A stretch of 40,157 nucleotides of DNA. It comes from JABRWC01 sp039961675. GTDB taxonomy: Bacteria; Planctomycetota; Phycisphaerae; UBA1845; Fen-1342. Where the stretch lies: positions 1 to 40,157 of the forward strand of contig JABRWC010000053.1 in the NCBI GenBank assembly GCA_039961675.1. The letters run 5' to 3'. This document shows positions 15,224 through 23,119 of the stretch, piece by piece. Position numbers and translations under genes: made by a program. A model generated the notes under the pieces. It was not told the origin of the DNA. It did not search any database and was given only the letters and a program-made list of their open reading frames with translations. Position 1 is the first letter of the stretch; every line of letters begins with the position of its first letter.

Positions 15224-17137
15224 TCAGCCGCGCCGGACTCGCTCGACGGTCTGCTTCGGGTGGATCAGCAGCAGCGGGTGCTCGCCTGCGGACTTCGTCG
15301 CCCCGGCGAGAATCAGCTCGATCAGCTTCGCCGGCGTCAGCGTCGGGTCGATCGCCAACAGCTTGCCCGCGAGGTTGGTCACGCTTGGCGCCGCCATCGA
15401 AGTTCCGGAGAACTTGATCCGCTTGCCGCCCGGTACGTAGCTCTCGACCTCGAACCCGCTGGCATAGACGCGCACCGTTCGCCCGACGCTGGTGAAGCCC
15501 GTCGGCTGGCCCGCCTGGTCCACCGCCCCGACCACCAGCACATTGGGCAGGTCGAAGCTCGACGGCATGATGTCGTCGAACTCCACATCGTTGTCGGAGT
15601 TGCCGGCGGCGACGACGAACAGGATTTCCGGCGCGGACTTCAGCGCCGCCAGCAGCCCGTCGCGGTCGATCGCGTAGATTTCGCGCGCCAGCTTCGTCCG
15701 CTCCTCCGCGCTGTCGCCGACGCCGTTCTTCTCCAGGTCAAATTCGACCTCGTTAAGGCTGTTGCCCCAGCTCATGTTTGCGACGCGCACCCCGGCCGCT
15801 TTGAAATACTCGACAATCTCGCGGTAAGACCGGGCATATGCGGTGGCGCGCTCGACGGACGGCGGCTCCGGCGTAAGCCGGTGGTCGAACGTGATCCGCG
15901 CCGCCAGCAGCCGCGTGGCGGGGTTGCCGTCGGCGGCGATGCCGGCCACGTGCGTACCGTGCGAGAAGTTGCCGAAGAGCGATAAGTCCTCGATGAACGC
16001 CTTGACCTCGTCCGGTTTCAGACCGGACATCAGCGTCTTGAGCTTCCTGGCCTCCGGGCTGTCGATCGACGCCTGCACGTCCATGAACGCCTTCAAGTGC
16101 TCCATCGCCTGCTCGCGGCGCGCGGCGGCGTCTCCGAGCGGCAACAGGAGCTCGGGCGTGCGCTGACCCTGAAGGTCGTAGGCGACCCCGTGAACATCGT
16201 CCACGTAGCCGTTGCCGTCGTCGTCGGCGCCGTTGGGCGTCTCCTTCGCGTTGGCGTACAGCCGACCCTCAAACACGGTCGCGTCCAGGCCGGAGTCCCA
16301 GATTGCGATCACCACCTGCGCCAACGGCTTCGACTCGTCCAGGCTCACGGAGCGTTCGGTCCAGATATCGGCCCGGACGGTGCGGTTCTTCTCGATCATT
16401 TCGGCCAGGACCGCGACGATCTCGTCCTTGAGCGGCAGTTGCACGTCCAGGACGGTCCGCATGGCGACGATCTGCCGCGCCACGTCGGCGCTGACCTCGC
16501 CGCTCTTCTCAACGATCGGATCGAGCTGGCTCTGGAGCATGCCCATGAGCAGCGCTTCGTTTAGAATTTCCATCTGCCCCTTGGTCTGCTCGACCGAGTC
16601 CTCAACCACCTGCCACGGCAGCCCCGCGATCCGCTGCGAGAGCTGCTTGCGGAACGCCGCCTTCAGCGCCTCGTCCGTCGCCTCCTGGTTCGCCTCGCGC
16701 CGGGCGGCGATGACGGCCTCCGCGACCAGCCCCGCGGTCAGCTTCTCGGCCGGTTTCTGCTCCAACTCGCGGACTTTCCTGTTCCAGTCCAGGACGCTGT
16801 CGTAGTTGCGGGCCAGCAAGTCCAGCCGCGCCAGCGTCAGGTAAAGCCGTTGCAGCGCGGCGGGATCGCCGATCTCGTAGCGCGCCAGGTCCGATTCGAT
16901 GTCGGCGCGCACCTTCGCCGCGAATTCAGCGAACGCCTCATCGTCCTTGAGCAGTTCGGAGACCTTGATTTTCAGCGGATAGGCATGCCGCGGCAGCTCG
17001 TCCAGCTTGGCAACCTCGATCTTGGCGCCGGCGGGCTGCGACGCGTTCTCCTGCGCTGCGGCGCCGGACGCAAGGGCGCCGGCAAACACTGCGGTCAGGA
17101 CGGCATACAACAATCGTCTTAGCGAAACATACGTCAT
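15224..17137 (-). CDS. secreted subtilisin-like serine protease (S8) with long N-terminal helical region
   Basis: A 637-aa exported protease. The ATG at 17135-17137 has GGGAG seven bases upstream. A signal peptide (LLYAVLTAVFAGALASGAAAQ) is at about 9-29. Residues about 40-265 are charged and helical, without a recognised domain. The catalytic domain has D281 (IAIWDSGLD), H393 (FSHGTHVAGIAADG), oxyanion N513 (AAGNSD) and S580 (FSGTSMAAPS). A calcium-type loop PNGADDDGNGYVDD follows the Asp, a feature of planctomycete subtilases. The Asp-His spacing is 112 residues, larger than usual, because of a helical insert at about 335-385. It converges with kynU (39-bp gap). Substrate unknown. Confidence 0.93.
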   Translation of the reverse strand: MTYVSLRRLLYAVLTAVFAGALASGAAAQENASQPAGAKIEVAKLDELPRHAYPLKIKVSELLKDDEAFAEFAAKVRADIESDLARYEIGDPAALQRLYLTLARLDLLARNYDSVLDWNRKVRELEQKPAEKLTAGLVAEAVIAARREANQEATDEALKAAFRKQLSQRIAGLPWQVVEDSVEQTKGQMEILNEALLMGMLQSQLDPIVEKSGEVSADVARQIVAMRTVLDVQLPLKDEIVAVLAEMIEKNRTVRADIWTERSVSLDESKPLAQVVIAIWDSGLDATVFEGRLYANAKETPNGADDDGNGYVDDVHGVAYDLQGQRTPELLLPLGDAAARREQAMEHLKAFMDVQASIDSPEARKLKTLMSGLKPDEVKAFIEDLSLFGNFSHGTHVAGIAADGNPATRLLAARITFDHRLTPEPPSVERATAYARSYREIVEYFKAAGVRVANMSWGNSLNEVEFDLEKNGVGDSAEERTKLAREIYAIDRDGLLAALKSAPEILFVVAAGNSDNDVEFDDIMPSSFDLPNVLVVGAVDQAGQPTGFTSVGRTVRVYASGFEVESYVPGGKRIKFSGTSMAAPSVTNLAGKLLAIDPTLTPAKLIELILAGATKSAGEHPLLLIHPKQTVERVRRG

Positions 17138-17526
17138 GGACAGACTCCCGTTGGCGCCCCGGGGCGCGCCAGGTACATCGCAACCGGCGTATACGAACGC
17201 CGCCTCGGCGTGGAACGGTCAACTGTTCGCGGTCCGCCCCGTCGATGAACCGCAGCTTCACCGGCGGCTTGCCCGACCGGTTGTCGGGCAGTGTACGCGG
17301 ATTCTCGACCGCGCGAGCGCCGCGAACTTCGCGAGCGAGCGAAGTCGCGCGACGACGCGTCGCGCGCTGCGATCGCGCTCCAAAGATTAGGTTGACCGGA
17401 ACAGCTACGCCGGCTAGAGTCCCCGGTACGGGATTCGTTGGGCCGGAGTCTCTTCCCGCATTCGAGCAGCACCTCGCGCGGGATCCGTGCCTGCACCGTC
17501 ACGCTTAACCGGAGGAGGAGGCGTCC
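17138..17526. repeat. divergent gap with hairpin cluster
   Basis: This 389-bp region lies between the subtilase and the PEP-CTERM gene. CTTCGC (17327-17332) pairs with GCGAAG (17339-17344), and immediately after it CGCGCGA (17346-17352) pairs with TCGCGCG (17360-17366). They form two back-to-back hairpins in a CG-repeat-rich stretch. The plus-strand promoter candidate lies just after them. No gene seen. Confidence 0.5.
17392..17420 (+). promoter_or_regulatory. candidate sigma-70-like promoter for the PEP-CTERM gene
   Basis: TTGACC (17392-17397, 5 of 6) and TAGAGT (17415-17420, 4 of 6) are separated by exactly 17 bases. They lie about 105 bases upstream of the ATG at 17527. A strong ribosome site, GGAGGAGGAGG, ends six bases before that ATG. 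Pattern only. Confidence 0.45.
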
Positions 17527-18246
17527 ATGTTGCCACGTGCGCTCGCTGGCCGGCTGCGGAGGTGGCTCTTTGTCTCGGGGGCGGCGCTCACCTTCCATGC
17601 CGCGGCCCGGGCCGATGATTGGACGATCCACATCACGGTGGACAACCAATACGACGTGTATTTCGGCGATTCCACCAGCACGGACTTTCACGCAGGTGGC
17701 GACACGTCGTGGCCTACCACGGAAACCTGGACCGCGCTCGGCCGCGACCCGACCGATTTTCTCTACGTCGCAACCGCGTCGGATCACTCCGTCGCACAGG
17801 GATTCCTGGCGGAGTTCATCAACACGACGCAGGGCGTCACGATCAAGACCGGCGACCCGGACTGGGACGTCTTCCCGGCCGGGGCGTATCTCAGCCTGAT
17901 CGACGCGAGTTGGCCGGACCCGTGGCCGCCCTCGCTTATGCCGACGCAAGCGCAGGTGGATGCCGCGATCGCGTACGCGACGGCCAACAACCTGTGGACG
18001 AACACAACGACTGCGGCCGGCTACGACAACGCCTCGTCACCGCTGCCGTGGGGCGCGCGTCCGGGGATCGCGGGCGACGCGGACTGGATCTGGTACGACA
18101 CCGGCCTTGGGCCGTCGTCCCCGTATCCGGCGCCGTTCACCGGTTTCAACCACGACGAGTTCCTGGTGTTCCGCGTGCCGAACATCCCGGAGCCGGCCGG
18201 CGCGGTCCTGGGGCTGCTGGGGCTGCTGGCCGTGCGGCGTCGCTGA
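17527..18246 (+). CDS. exported PEP-CTERM protein of unknown function
   Basis: A 239-aa protein preceded by an extended GGAGGAGGAGG ribosome site. The N-terminus is an Arg-rich signal peptide (LAGRLRRWLFVSGAALTFHAAARA), followed by an acidic, aromatic-rich beta domain with no recognised fold (starting DDWTIHITVDNQYDVYFGDS). The C-terminus is a classic PEP-CTERM sorting signal: IPEPAGAVLGLLGLLAVRRR, with the PEP motif, a hydrophobic helix and terminal arginines. Such tails are processed by an exosortase and anchor proteins for export to the cell surface or matrix. No exosortase gene is in the window. Many planctomycete relatives are roughly this size. Confidence 0.85.
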   Translation: MLPRALAGRLRRWLFVSGAALTFHAAARADDWTIHITVDNQYDVYFGDSTSTDFHAGGDTSWPTTETWTALGRDPTDFLYVATASDHSVAQGFLAEFINTTQGVTIKTGDPDWDVFPAGAYLSLIDASWPDPWPPSLMPTQAQVDAAIAYATANNLWTNTTTAAGYDNASSPLPWGARPGIAGDADWIWYDTGLGPSSPYPAPFTGFNHDEFLVFRVPNIPEPAGAVLGLLGLLAVRRR

Positions 18247-18261
18247 TGGGTCGCGGCCGCG

Positions 18262-18368
18262 CAAGTGCTCCGATCGCGACGCTCGCGCGGTCGCGAAGGA
18301 CTTGCGTGAGCTAACCGTTGCGCGATGCGCGAGCGAGGGATGCGTGCGTGGCTGCACACATCCTTCGC
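18262..18368. terminator. two hairpins between convergent genes
   Basis: An imperfect hairpin spans 18262-18304 (CAAGT ... ACTTG ends with inner CGCGA/TCGCG pairing). A better one spans 18333-18368: GCGAGGGATG (18333-18342) pairs with CATCCTTCGC (18359-18368), with one G-T pair. They lie downstream of the PEP-CTERM gene and downstream of the retropepsin-like gene read from the other strand, so they may serve as a two-way terminator. No T-runs. Confidence 0.4.
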
Positions 18369-18470
18369 CCGCGCTTCAGGCCCGGAATGAGACACTCCGA
18401 GCGCACGCCTTCCGGTTCGTCTTGATCACGCCGCGCCGCCTTGTCTCGATGACGTCGCTCGAAAACCGGC

Positions 18471-19619
18471 TCAGCCCGTCGAGCCGAAGTTCGTCAGCAG
18501 GATCGACAGGTCCGGGAGTCCCACGCAGCCGTCCTGATCGAGGTCGGCCTGCGGGTCGTAGAACGCGTCGCCCTCGCACGTGCCGTACGCGGTCAGCAGC
18601 GCCGACAGGTCCGCCAGCCCGACGTAGCCGTCACAGTCGATATCGCCGGGAATGGAGTCGCACGGGGCCGGCGCGAAGACCAGGCGTGAGAACAGGTCCT
18701 GGTCGTCCACGATGTAAAGATACTCGTTCACGCCGTCCGTGCCCTGGAGCATGTCGGCGCCCAGCACGCCGAAATCGCTGTTCTGATCGTTGAGCAGCAG
18801 TACCGGCATGGGCTGGCCGGGGAAGCCCAGGCCCAGGTCGAAGCCCTGCACCATGGCGACCGGGAAGATGGTCTGTCGGACTCGGTTCTGCTCGCCGATC
18901 GATAGCCGGGCGAGCATGTTGGGGTCGTCGGCCGCGAGATCGACGGTGCCGACGATGGGCGCGCCGATTTCCATCGCGACATGCTGGGGGATCATGGATT
19001 GATGCGCCCCGCTGTAAATCACCATGTCCGACGCGGCAGGTCCGAAGTTGCCGAAGAAGAAGACGTTTTCAAGCACCGGCCGGACCTGGTTCGTCTTGGT
19101 GTCCTGCTTGGGGACCACCGGCTTGGACGGCGCCTTGGCCGGCGGCGCCTCCCACGGCCAGGTCACCGTGTTCGTCTTGGCGCGATAGCAGGCGTCCACC
19201 GCGTCCTGCCAGGGCTTGCCCAGCAGGTTCGACGTGGCCCAACTGTCGTTGTTCTTGGAAACGTAGACCGTGGTGGTCGTCACGCAGACGTTGCCCTTCG
19301 AATCGGTGGAGGCCAGCGCGACCGAGTCGAAGCACCAGGTCTCGACCTCGCCCCCGTTGAAATCCTTCGACCCGGACGCGCCGTCCGGCGTGCCGTCGCC
19401 GTCGGAGTCGGTGAGCAGGCCCATCGTGTTCGCGCAGTCGCGGCTCAGCAGCGTCTGGCTTGCGCCGCTGTCGAACAGAAACGTCGTCGAGCAGCACTGC
19501 GCATTCTTGCAAGCGGTGCCCGACACGTTCACGCCGGCGCTCGCGACGCTCGAACATAGGCAGGCGAGACTCCCGAGCGTGATGACGCGAAGCGCAGCGC
19601 GCGACTTGATCCGTGACAT
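18471..19619 (-). CDS. exported retropepsin-like protein with dockerin-like C-terminal tail
   Basis: A 382-aa protein; ATG at 19617-19619 has GGAGAT upstream and a signal peptide at about 8-29. FLFDSGASQTLLSRD (D50) matches the aspartic-protease D-[ST]-G motif of the retropepsin/pepsin clan. Residues 200-212 (VIYSGAHQSMIPQ) look like a second copy in which Asp is replaced by Tyr202. FGVLGADML (283-291) resembles the conserved hydrophobic-Gly block that follows in such folds. A Ca-type loop DSDGDGTPDG is at 71-80. The tail (about 325-380) has two dockerin-like repeats, GDIDCDGYVGLADLSALL and ADLDQDGCVGLPDLSILL. Whether it cleaves peptides is unclear. Confidence 0.75.
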   Translation of the reverse strand: MSRIKSRAALRVITLGSLACLCSSVASAGVNVSGTACKNAQCCSTTFLFDSGASQTLLSRDCANTMGLLTDSDGDGTPDGASGSKDFNGGEVETWCFDSVALASTDSKGNVCVTTTTVYVSKNNDSWATSNLLGKPWQDAVDACYRAKTNTVTWPWEAPPAKAPSKPVVPKQDTKTNQVRPVLENVFFFGNFGPAASDMVIYSGAHQSMIPQHVAMEIGAPIVGTVDLAADDPNMLARLSIGEQNRVRQTIFPVAMVQGFDLGLGFPGQPMPVLLLNDQNSDFGVLGADMLQGTDGVNEYLYIVDDQDLFSRLVFAPAPCDSIPGDIDCDGYVGLADLSALLTAYGTCEGDAFYDPQADLDQDGCVGLPDLSILLTNFGSTG

Positions 19620-19987
19620 GGCGAAATCTCCGTTGGCATTTGCGCTGACGAGGCGGTCGGAGGTGGCCGTCGCGCCGGCGGCTCGAATCGAATCTTGAAC
19701 GCCCGCAGATTTGGGTTGGGCCCGAACCCAATTCCCAACTCGTTCAGGCTACGCACTCCGGCTCGGCCGGTCGAGCACAGAGTGAACGGAAACAGGACGG
19801 AGCATGACGGGCTGAGATGCCCTCCGAACCCGCGACGCCGCCGCGCCGCGAAGTCGGCGGGCGGAAGTCTGTGTTGGCTCGCGCGCCTCGAACGGCGATC
19901 AGGGGCGAGCCAGCGCGCTGACGCCCGCAGTCCCAGGGCTTCGACCCGGATCGAACGGGGCGGGAGGAGAGGCTCGTACACGTCAAC
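19620..19987. other. gap with a 21-bp palindrome upstream of the retropepsin-like gene
   Basis: Nothing gene-like was recognised here. TTGGGTT (19711-19717) pairs with AACCCAA (19725-19731) around GGGCCCG. It lies 92 bases upstream of the minus-strand start at 19619, so it could be an operator or part of a leader. The downstream side (to 19987) is simple GC-rich sequence leading into the dockerin remnant. Confidence 0.35.
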
Positions 19988-20191
19988 GTGGTTGGCGGCA
20001 CGACGGGCGCCATCGTGAGTGCGTTCCTCGGCACGATACCGGCGCATGCCGGCGGCCCGTTCGACGCGCCGTACTACGGTGCCCCGACCGACGTTTCGCC
20101 CGAGTCGGTCAACGTCGGCGACCTGGACGGCGACGTGGAGTTGGCTGACCCGTCCTTGCTGCGGGAGAACTTCGGGATAGCGTGCGTGTGA
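19988..20191 (+). pseudogene. dockerin-like remnant (67 codons)
   Basis: A short frame from a possible GTG at 19988 ends with VGDLDGDVELADPSLLRENFGIACV. This is recognisably the GDLDGDGxVxLADLxxLLxxFG tail seen in the neighbouring exported proteins, but with a deleted Gly after the third Asp-containing turn and a Pro in the helix. Only one repeat is present. Upstream, the frame closes at a TGA (19919-19921), and no signal peptide or larger domain is seen. The ribosome-like GGAGGAG is about 20 bases too far upstream. It is most simply the decayed 3' end of a former secreted-protein gene; a small intact protein cannot be excluded. Confidence 0.5.
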
Positions 20192-20412
20192 GCGAGTGCG
20201 GCGACGCAAGGCGCAAGTGGATCGCGATCGAAGACGGCTCGTACTTCCGTGCTGCATCGCGGTCGCGGCTCGGCTCGGCGCTCGGGTGTCCCGTCGCCGA
20301 CGGGACTTTCTGAAGCCTCCGGTCGGGCCGTATGATGAAGCCGGGCGCCACTTGCGTGGGCGAGATTCGATCGACGATTTCGGCTCGTGTTGTGGCCGCG
20401 AGGGCAAACGAA

Positions 20413-20946
20413 ATGGCGAGCTTCTACGACGAGCTTCCCAGCGATCTGAAGCAGATCTCCGATGCCGAGGCGGTCGCGCGCTTCGCGGCGGGCGCGGACG
20501 TTCCCGCGCAAGCCGTCGCCGGGCTGTCGCGCGATCAACTCCTGGCGCACCCGGTGCCCGATACTTGGAGCATCCAACAGATCGTTGTACACCTGCTCGA
20601 CAGCGATCTGACGGCGGGCTACCGGATGAAGCGGACCATCGCCGAAGATCGCCCGCGGCTGGACGTGTACGACGAGACCGCGTTCGCACGGCGGCTCGGG
20701 TACGACCGGCTGCCGGTCGCGGAGGTGTGCGAGGTCTTCCGCCGCCACCGCCTGCTGCTGGCGGAGATTCTCCGCGGCCAGCCGCCCGAGGCGTTCGCGC
20801 GTGTCGCGCTGCACCCGGAGTCCGGCGAGCTGACGCTGGGGATGTTCGTGCGCATCTACGCCCACCACGTGAACCACCACCTGCGGTTCATCGAGAAGAA
20901 ACGCGCGCTGCTCGGGTCGCCACTGGCGGCTTCGCTCTACGTTTGA
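20413..20946 (+). CDS. DinB superfamily protein
   Basis: A 177-aa four-helix-bundle protein. The internal ATG at 20413 is preferred because GAGGG precedes it by about eight bases and the protein then starts close to the domain. Typical DinB blocks are present: PVPDTWSIQQIVVHLLDSD (first metal His in VVHLLD) and a C-terminal AHHVNHHLRFIE (paired His ligands). Family members are metal-dependent, many acting as thiol transferases or having unknown roles in stress responses. It stands alone between two dispersed-repeat regions; its neighbours suggest no pathway. Confidence 0.88.
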   Translation: MASFYDELPSDLKQISDAEAVARFAAGADVPAQAVAGLSRDQLLAHPVPDTWSIQQIVVHLLDSDLTAGYRMKRTIAEDRPRLDVYDETAFARRLGYDRLPVAEVCEVFRRHRLLLAEILRGQPPEAFARVALHPESGELTLGMFVRIYAHHVNHHLRFIEKKRALLGSPLAASLYV

Positions 20947-21299
20947 ATGTGCCGGCGGCCGACGCGTTTCGTGTTCAACCGCGCCTCAAGGAATTGCCGA
21001 ACGGCGCGCCCGCGACGCGAAGCGTCTCTGCTCCGAAGCGTGCGCGCCGCCGCGAAGGAGTTGCTTCGGCCGCCTGCTGCGAGCCGAAGCATCGCGTCGT
21101 TGTCAAGGGAACAGCAGCCCGCCGGTCTTTTTCGTAGGGCTCGTGGGTCCGACGCTGCGGCAATCGCGGTCGGAGACCGGAAGCGGGCGAGCGGCTACTG
21201 CTGAAACCGGACTGGAGCCGGGGCAGGCGAACTCGGTATGATAGGAGATCACCGCCCTTCGGGTCGCGAGCCGAGCACACGGGCCTGGGAGTCCACGTC
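20947..21299. other. gap containing one hairpin-repeat copy (21133-21180)
   Basis: No gene seen in 353 bases. 21133-21180 is a reverse-orientation copy of the A-B composite repeat found at 1874-1960. On the minus strand it reads GGTCTCCGACCGCGAT and, further on, CAGCGTCGGACCCACGAG. The downstream 120 bases lead to the exported CRTAC1-like gene without a recognisable promoter. Confidence 0.55.
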
Positions 21300-22991
21300 A
21301 TGTCCGCACCGGTACGGCGCTGCGCGTTCGTGCTCATCGGCGCTGCGCTCTCCGCCCCCTGCGGCGCGCAGATGTTCTTCAACGACGCCGGACCCGCCGC
21401 GGGGGTGAACTCGATCGGCTACGGCCGCGGGGCGGCGATGGTCGATCTCGACGGCGACGGCCTGCTGGACATCGTCGCCACCTACGCGGGCATGCCGGCC
21501 TCGTTCTTTCGGCAGCGCTCCGATCACACGTTTGAGCTGGCGAACTCCGCCTGGGGGATTCCGGGCGACGCGGCGCAAAAGTGGGGCGTCGTGGTGGCTG
21601 ATTTCGACAACGACGGCGATCCGGACGTGTTCTTCCCCACGGGCGGCTTTCTGGCCTATGAGCCGGACATCCTGCTGCGCAACGACCTGAACATGCTGGG
21701 CGTCTTTACGGACGTGAGCGTCGACGCCGGCGACGTGTGGCTCCTGAGCAAAAACTTCGGCGCCACGGCGCTGGACTACAACCGCGACGGGCTGCTGGAC
21801 ATCTTCGTGACCGTGTCCGACGCCAGCCGGCAGTGCCTGCTGCTTCGTAACGATGGCGGGCTGCACTTCACGGACGTTTCCGCGTCTGCGGGGATCAGCG
21901 CGGCCGGCCAGTACCGGCATTGCAGTTCGGGCGACTTCAACAATGACGGCTGGTGGGACATCGCCGCCGGCAATGAGGTGAGCAGCAACCTGCTCTACCG
22001 GAACAACGGCAACGGGACGTTCACCGACGTGGCGGTGCCTGCGGGCGTTGGTTCCCCGCTCGCAAACTTCGGGCTGGTTCTTGAGGACTTCGACAACGAC
22101 GGCTGGATGGACATCTACGTTCCCAAGTACCAGGTCACGCCACTGGTTTCCAGTCAGGTCTGTCGCAACAACGGCAACGGCACCTTCAGCGACCTGAGCC
22201 TGGCGGCCGGCATGACCGGCCAGGCAGACATGGGCCACAATACCGGCGATCTCGACTCGGACGGCTTTCCGGACATCTTCATCGGTACCGGCAGCCCGCC
22301 GCAGCCCTATCTGGACGTGCTCTTCCGCATGACGGTCGATGCCGCAGGCCGCTGGCACGCGACGGACGTGAGCAAGGAGAGCGGAATCCTCAAGAACGGC
22401 CCAACACGCTGCCACGGAATCGCCATGGGCGACTACGACCAGGACGGCGACGTGGACGTCTTCGCCTGCAACGGCGGACCGTCGAACGGCGAGAACACGA
22501 TCGAAACCGCCTTCCTGTGGCAGAACGCCGGCAACGCGCATCACTGGGTCGGCCTGCGGCTGCACGCCGTCGTTTCCAACCGCAGCGCGGTCGGGGCGCG
22601 GGCCGTGGCTGTTACTGCCAGCGGGCGGAAGGTCTTCCGGGCGCTGCGCGCGGGAAACGGCTTCGCGAACACGGACAGCCCCGTGCTCCACTTCGGGTTG
22701 GGGGCGGAAACGCAGGTCGCCCGCATCGAGATTTTCTGGCCGAGCGGAATGGTGCAGGCGATCGCTGAGCCGGCGATCGACCAGGTCACGGAAGTGTACG
22801 AGGCGGGAATCGCGGGCGATCTGGACGGCGACGGCGCGGTCGCGTTGGCGGACCTTTCGCGGTTGCTCAGCGCGTACGGGGCATGCGTCGGCAATCCAAC
22901 ATACGACCCGCCCGCCGACGTTGACCTGGACGCATGCATCGGCCTGGGCGACCTGAGCGCGCTGCTGTCCAACTTCGGCGCCGGCGGTTGA
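21300..22991 (+). CDS. exported CRTAC1-type protein (FG-GAP/VCBS repeats, UnbV/ASPIC domain, dockerin-like tail)
   Basis: A 563-aa secreted protein. A signal peptide (CAFVLIGAALSAPCGAQ) precedes a series of beta-propeller FG-GAP units, each with a calcium loop: MVDLDGDGLLDIV, VADFDNDGDPDVF, ALDYNRDGLLDIF, GDFNNDGWWDIA, EDFDNDGWMDIYV, GDLDSDGFPDIFI and GDYDQDGDVDVF. Residues about 430-500 are an UnbV/ASPIC domain (VGLRLHAVVSNRSAVGARAV ... ARIEIFWPSG). The C-terminus carries two dockerin-like repeats, GDLDGDGAVALADLSRLL and ADVDLDACIGLGDLSALL. Family members are probably adhesive or matrix proteins. Next to the beta-propeller gene at 23120, 128 bp downstream on the same strand. Confidence 0.93.
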   Translation: MSAPVRRCAFVLIGAALSAPCGAQMFFNDAGPAAGVNSIGYGRGAAMVDLDGDGLLDIVATYAGMPASFFRQRSDHTFELANSAWGIPGDAAQKWGVVVADFDNDGDPDVFFPTGGFLAYEPDILLRNDLNMLGVFTDVSVDAGDVWLLSKNFGATALDYNRDGLLDIFVTVSDASRQCLLLRNDGGLHFTDVSASAGISAAGQYRHCSSGDFNNDGWWDIAAGNEVSSNLLYRNNGNGTFTDVAVPAGVGSPLANFGLVLEDFDNDGWMDIYVPKYQVTPLVSSQVCRNNGNGTFSDLSLAAGMTGQADMGHNTGDLDSDGFPDIFIGTGSPPQPYLDVLFRMTVDAAGRWHATDVSKESGILKNGPTRCHGIAMGDYDQDGDVDVFACNGGPSNGENTIETAFLWQNAGNAHHWVGLRLHAVVSNRSAVGARAVAVTASGRKVFRALRAGNGFANTDSPVLHFGLGAETQVARIEIFWPSGMVQAIAEPAIDQVTEVYEAGIAGDLDGDGAVALADLSRLLSAYGACVGNPTYDPPADVDLDACIGLGDLSALLSNFGAGG

Positions 22992-23119
22992 GCGGCGCGT
23001 ACGTTTCGCGCACGCCCGTTCGGTGACGGCGCCGCTCTGCGCAACGACTGGAACATTTCGCCCAAACCGGCACAATGCGCTCGTACGGGCCGCGACGTCC
23101 CCACGAATAGGATCTGCAC

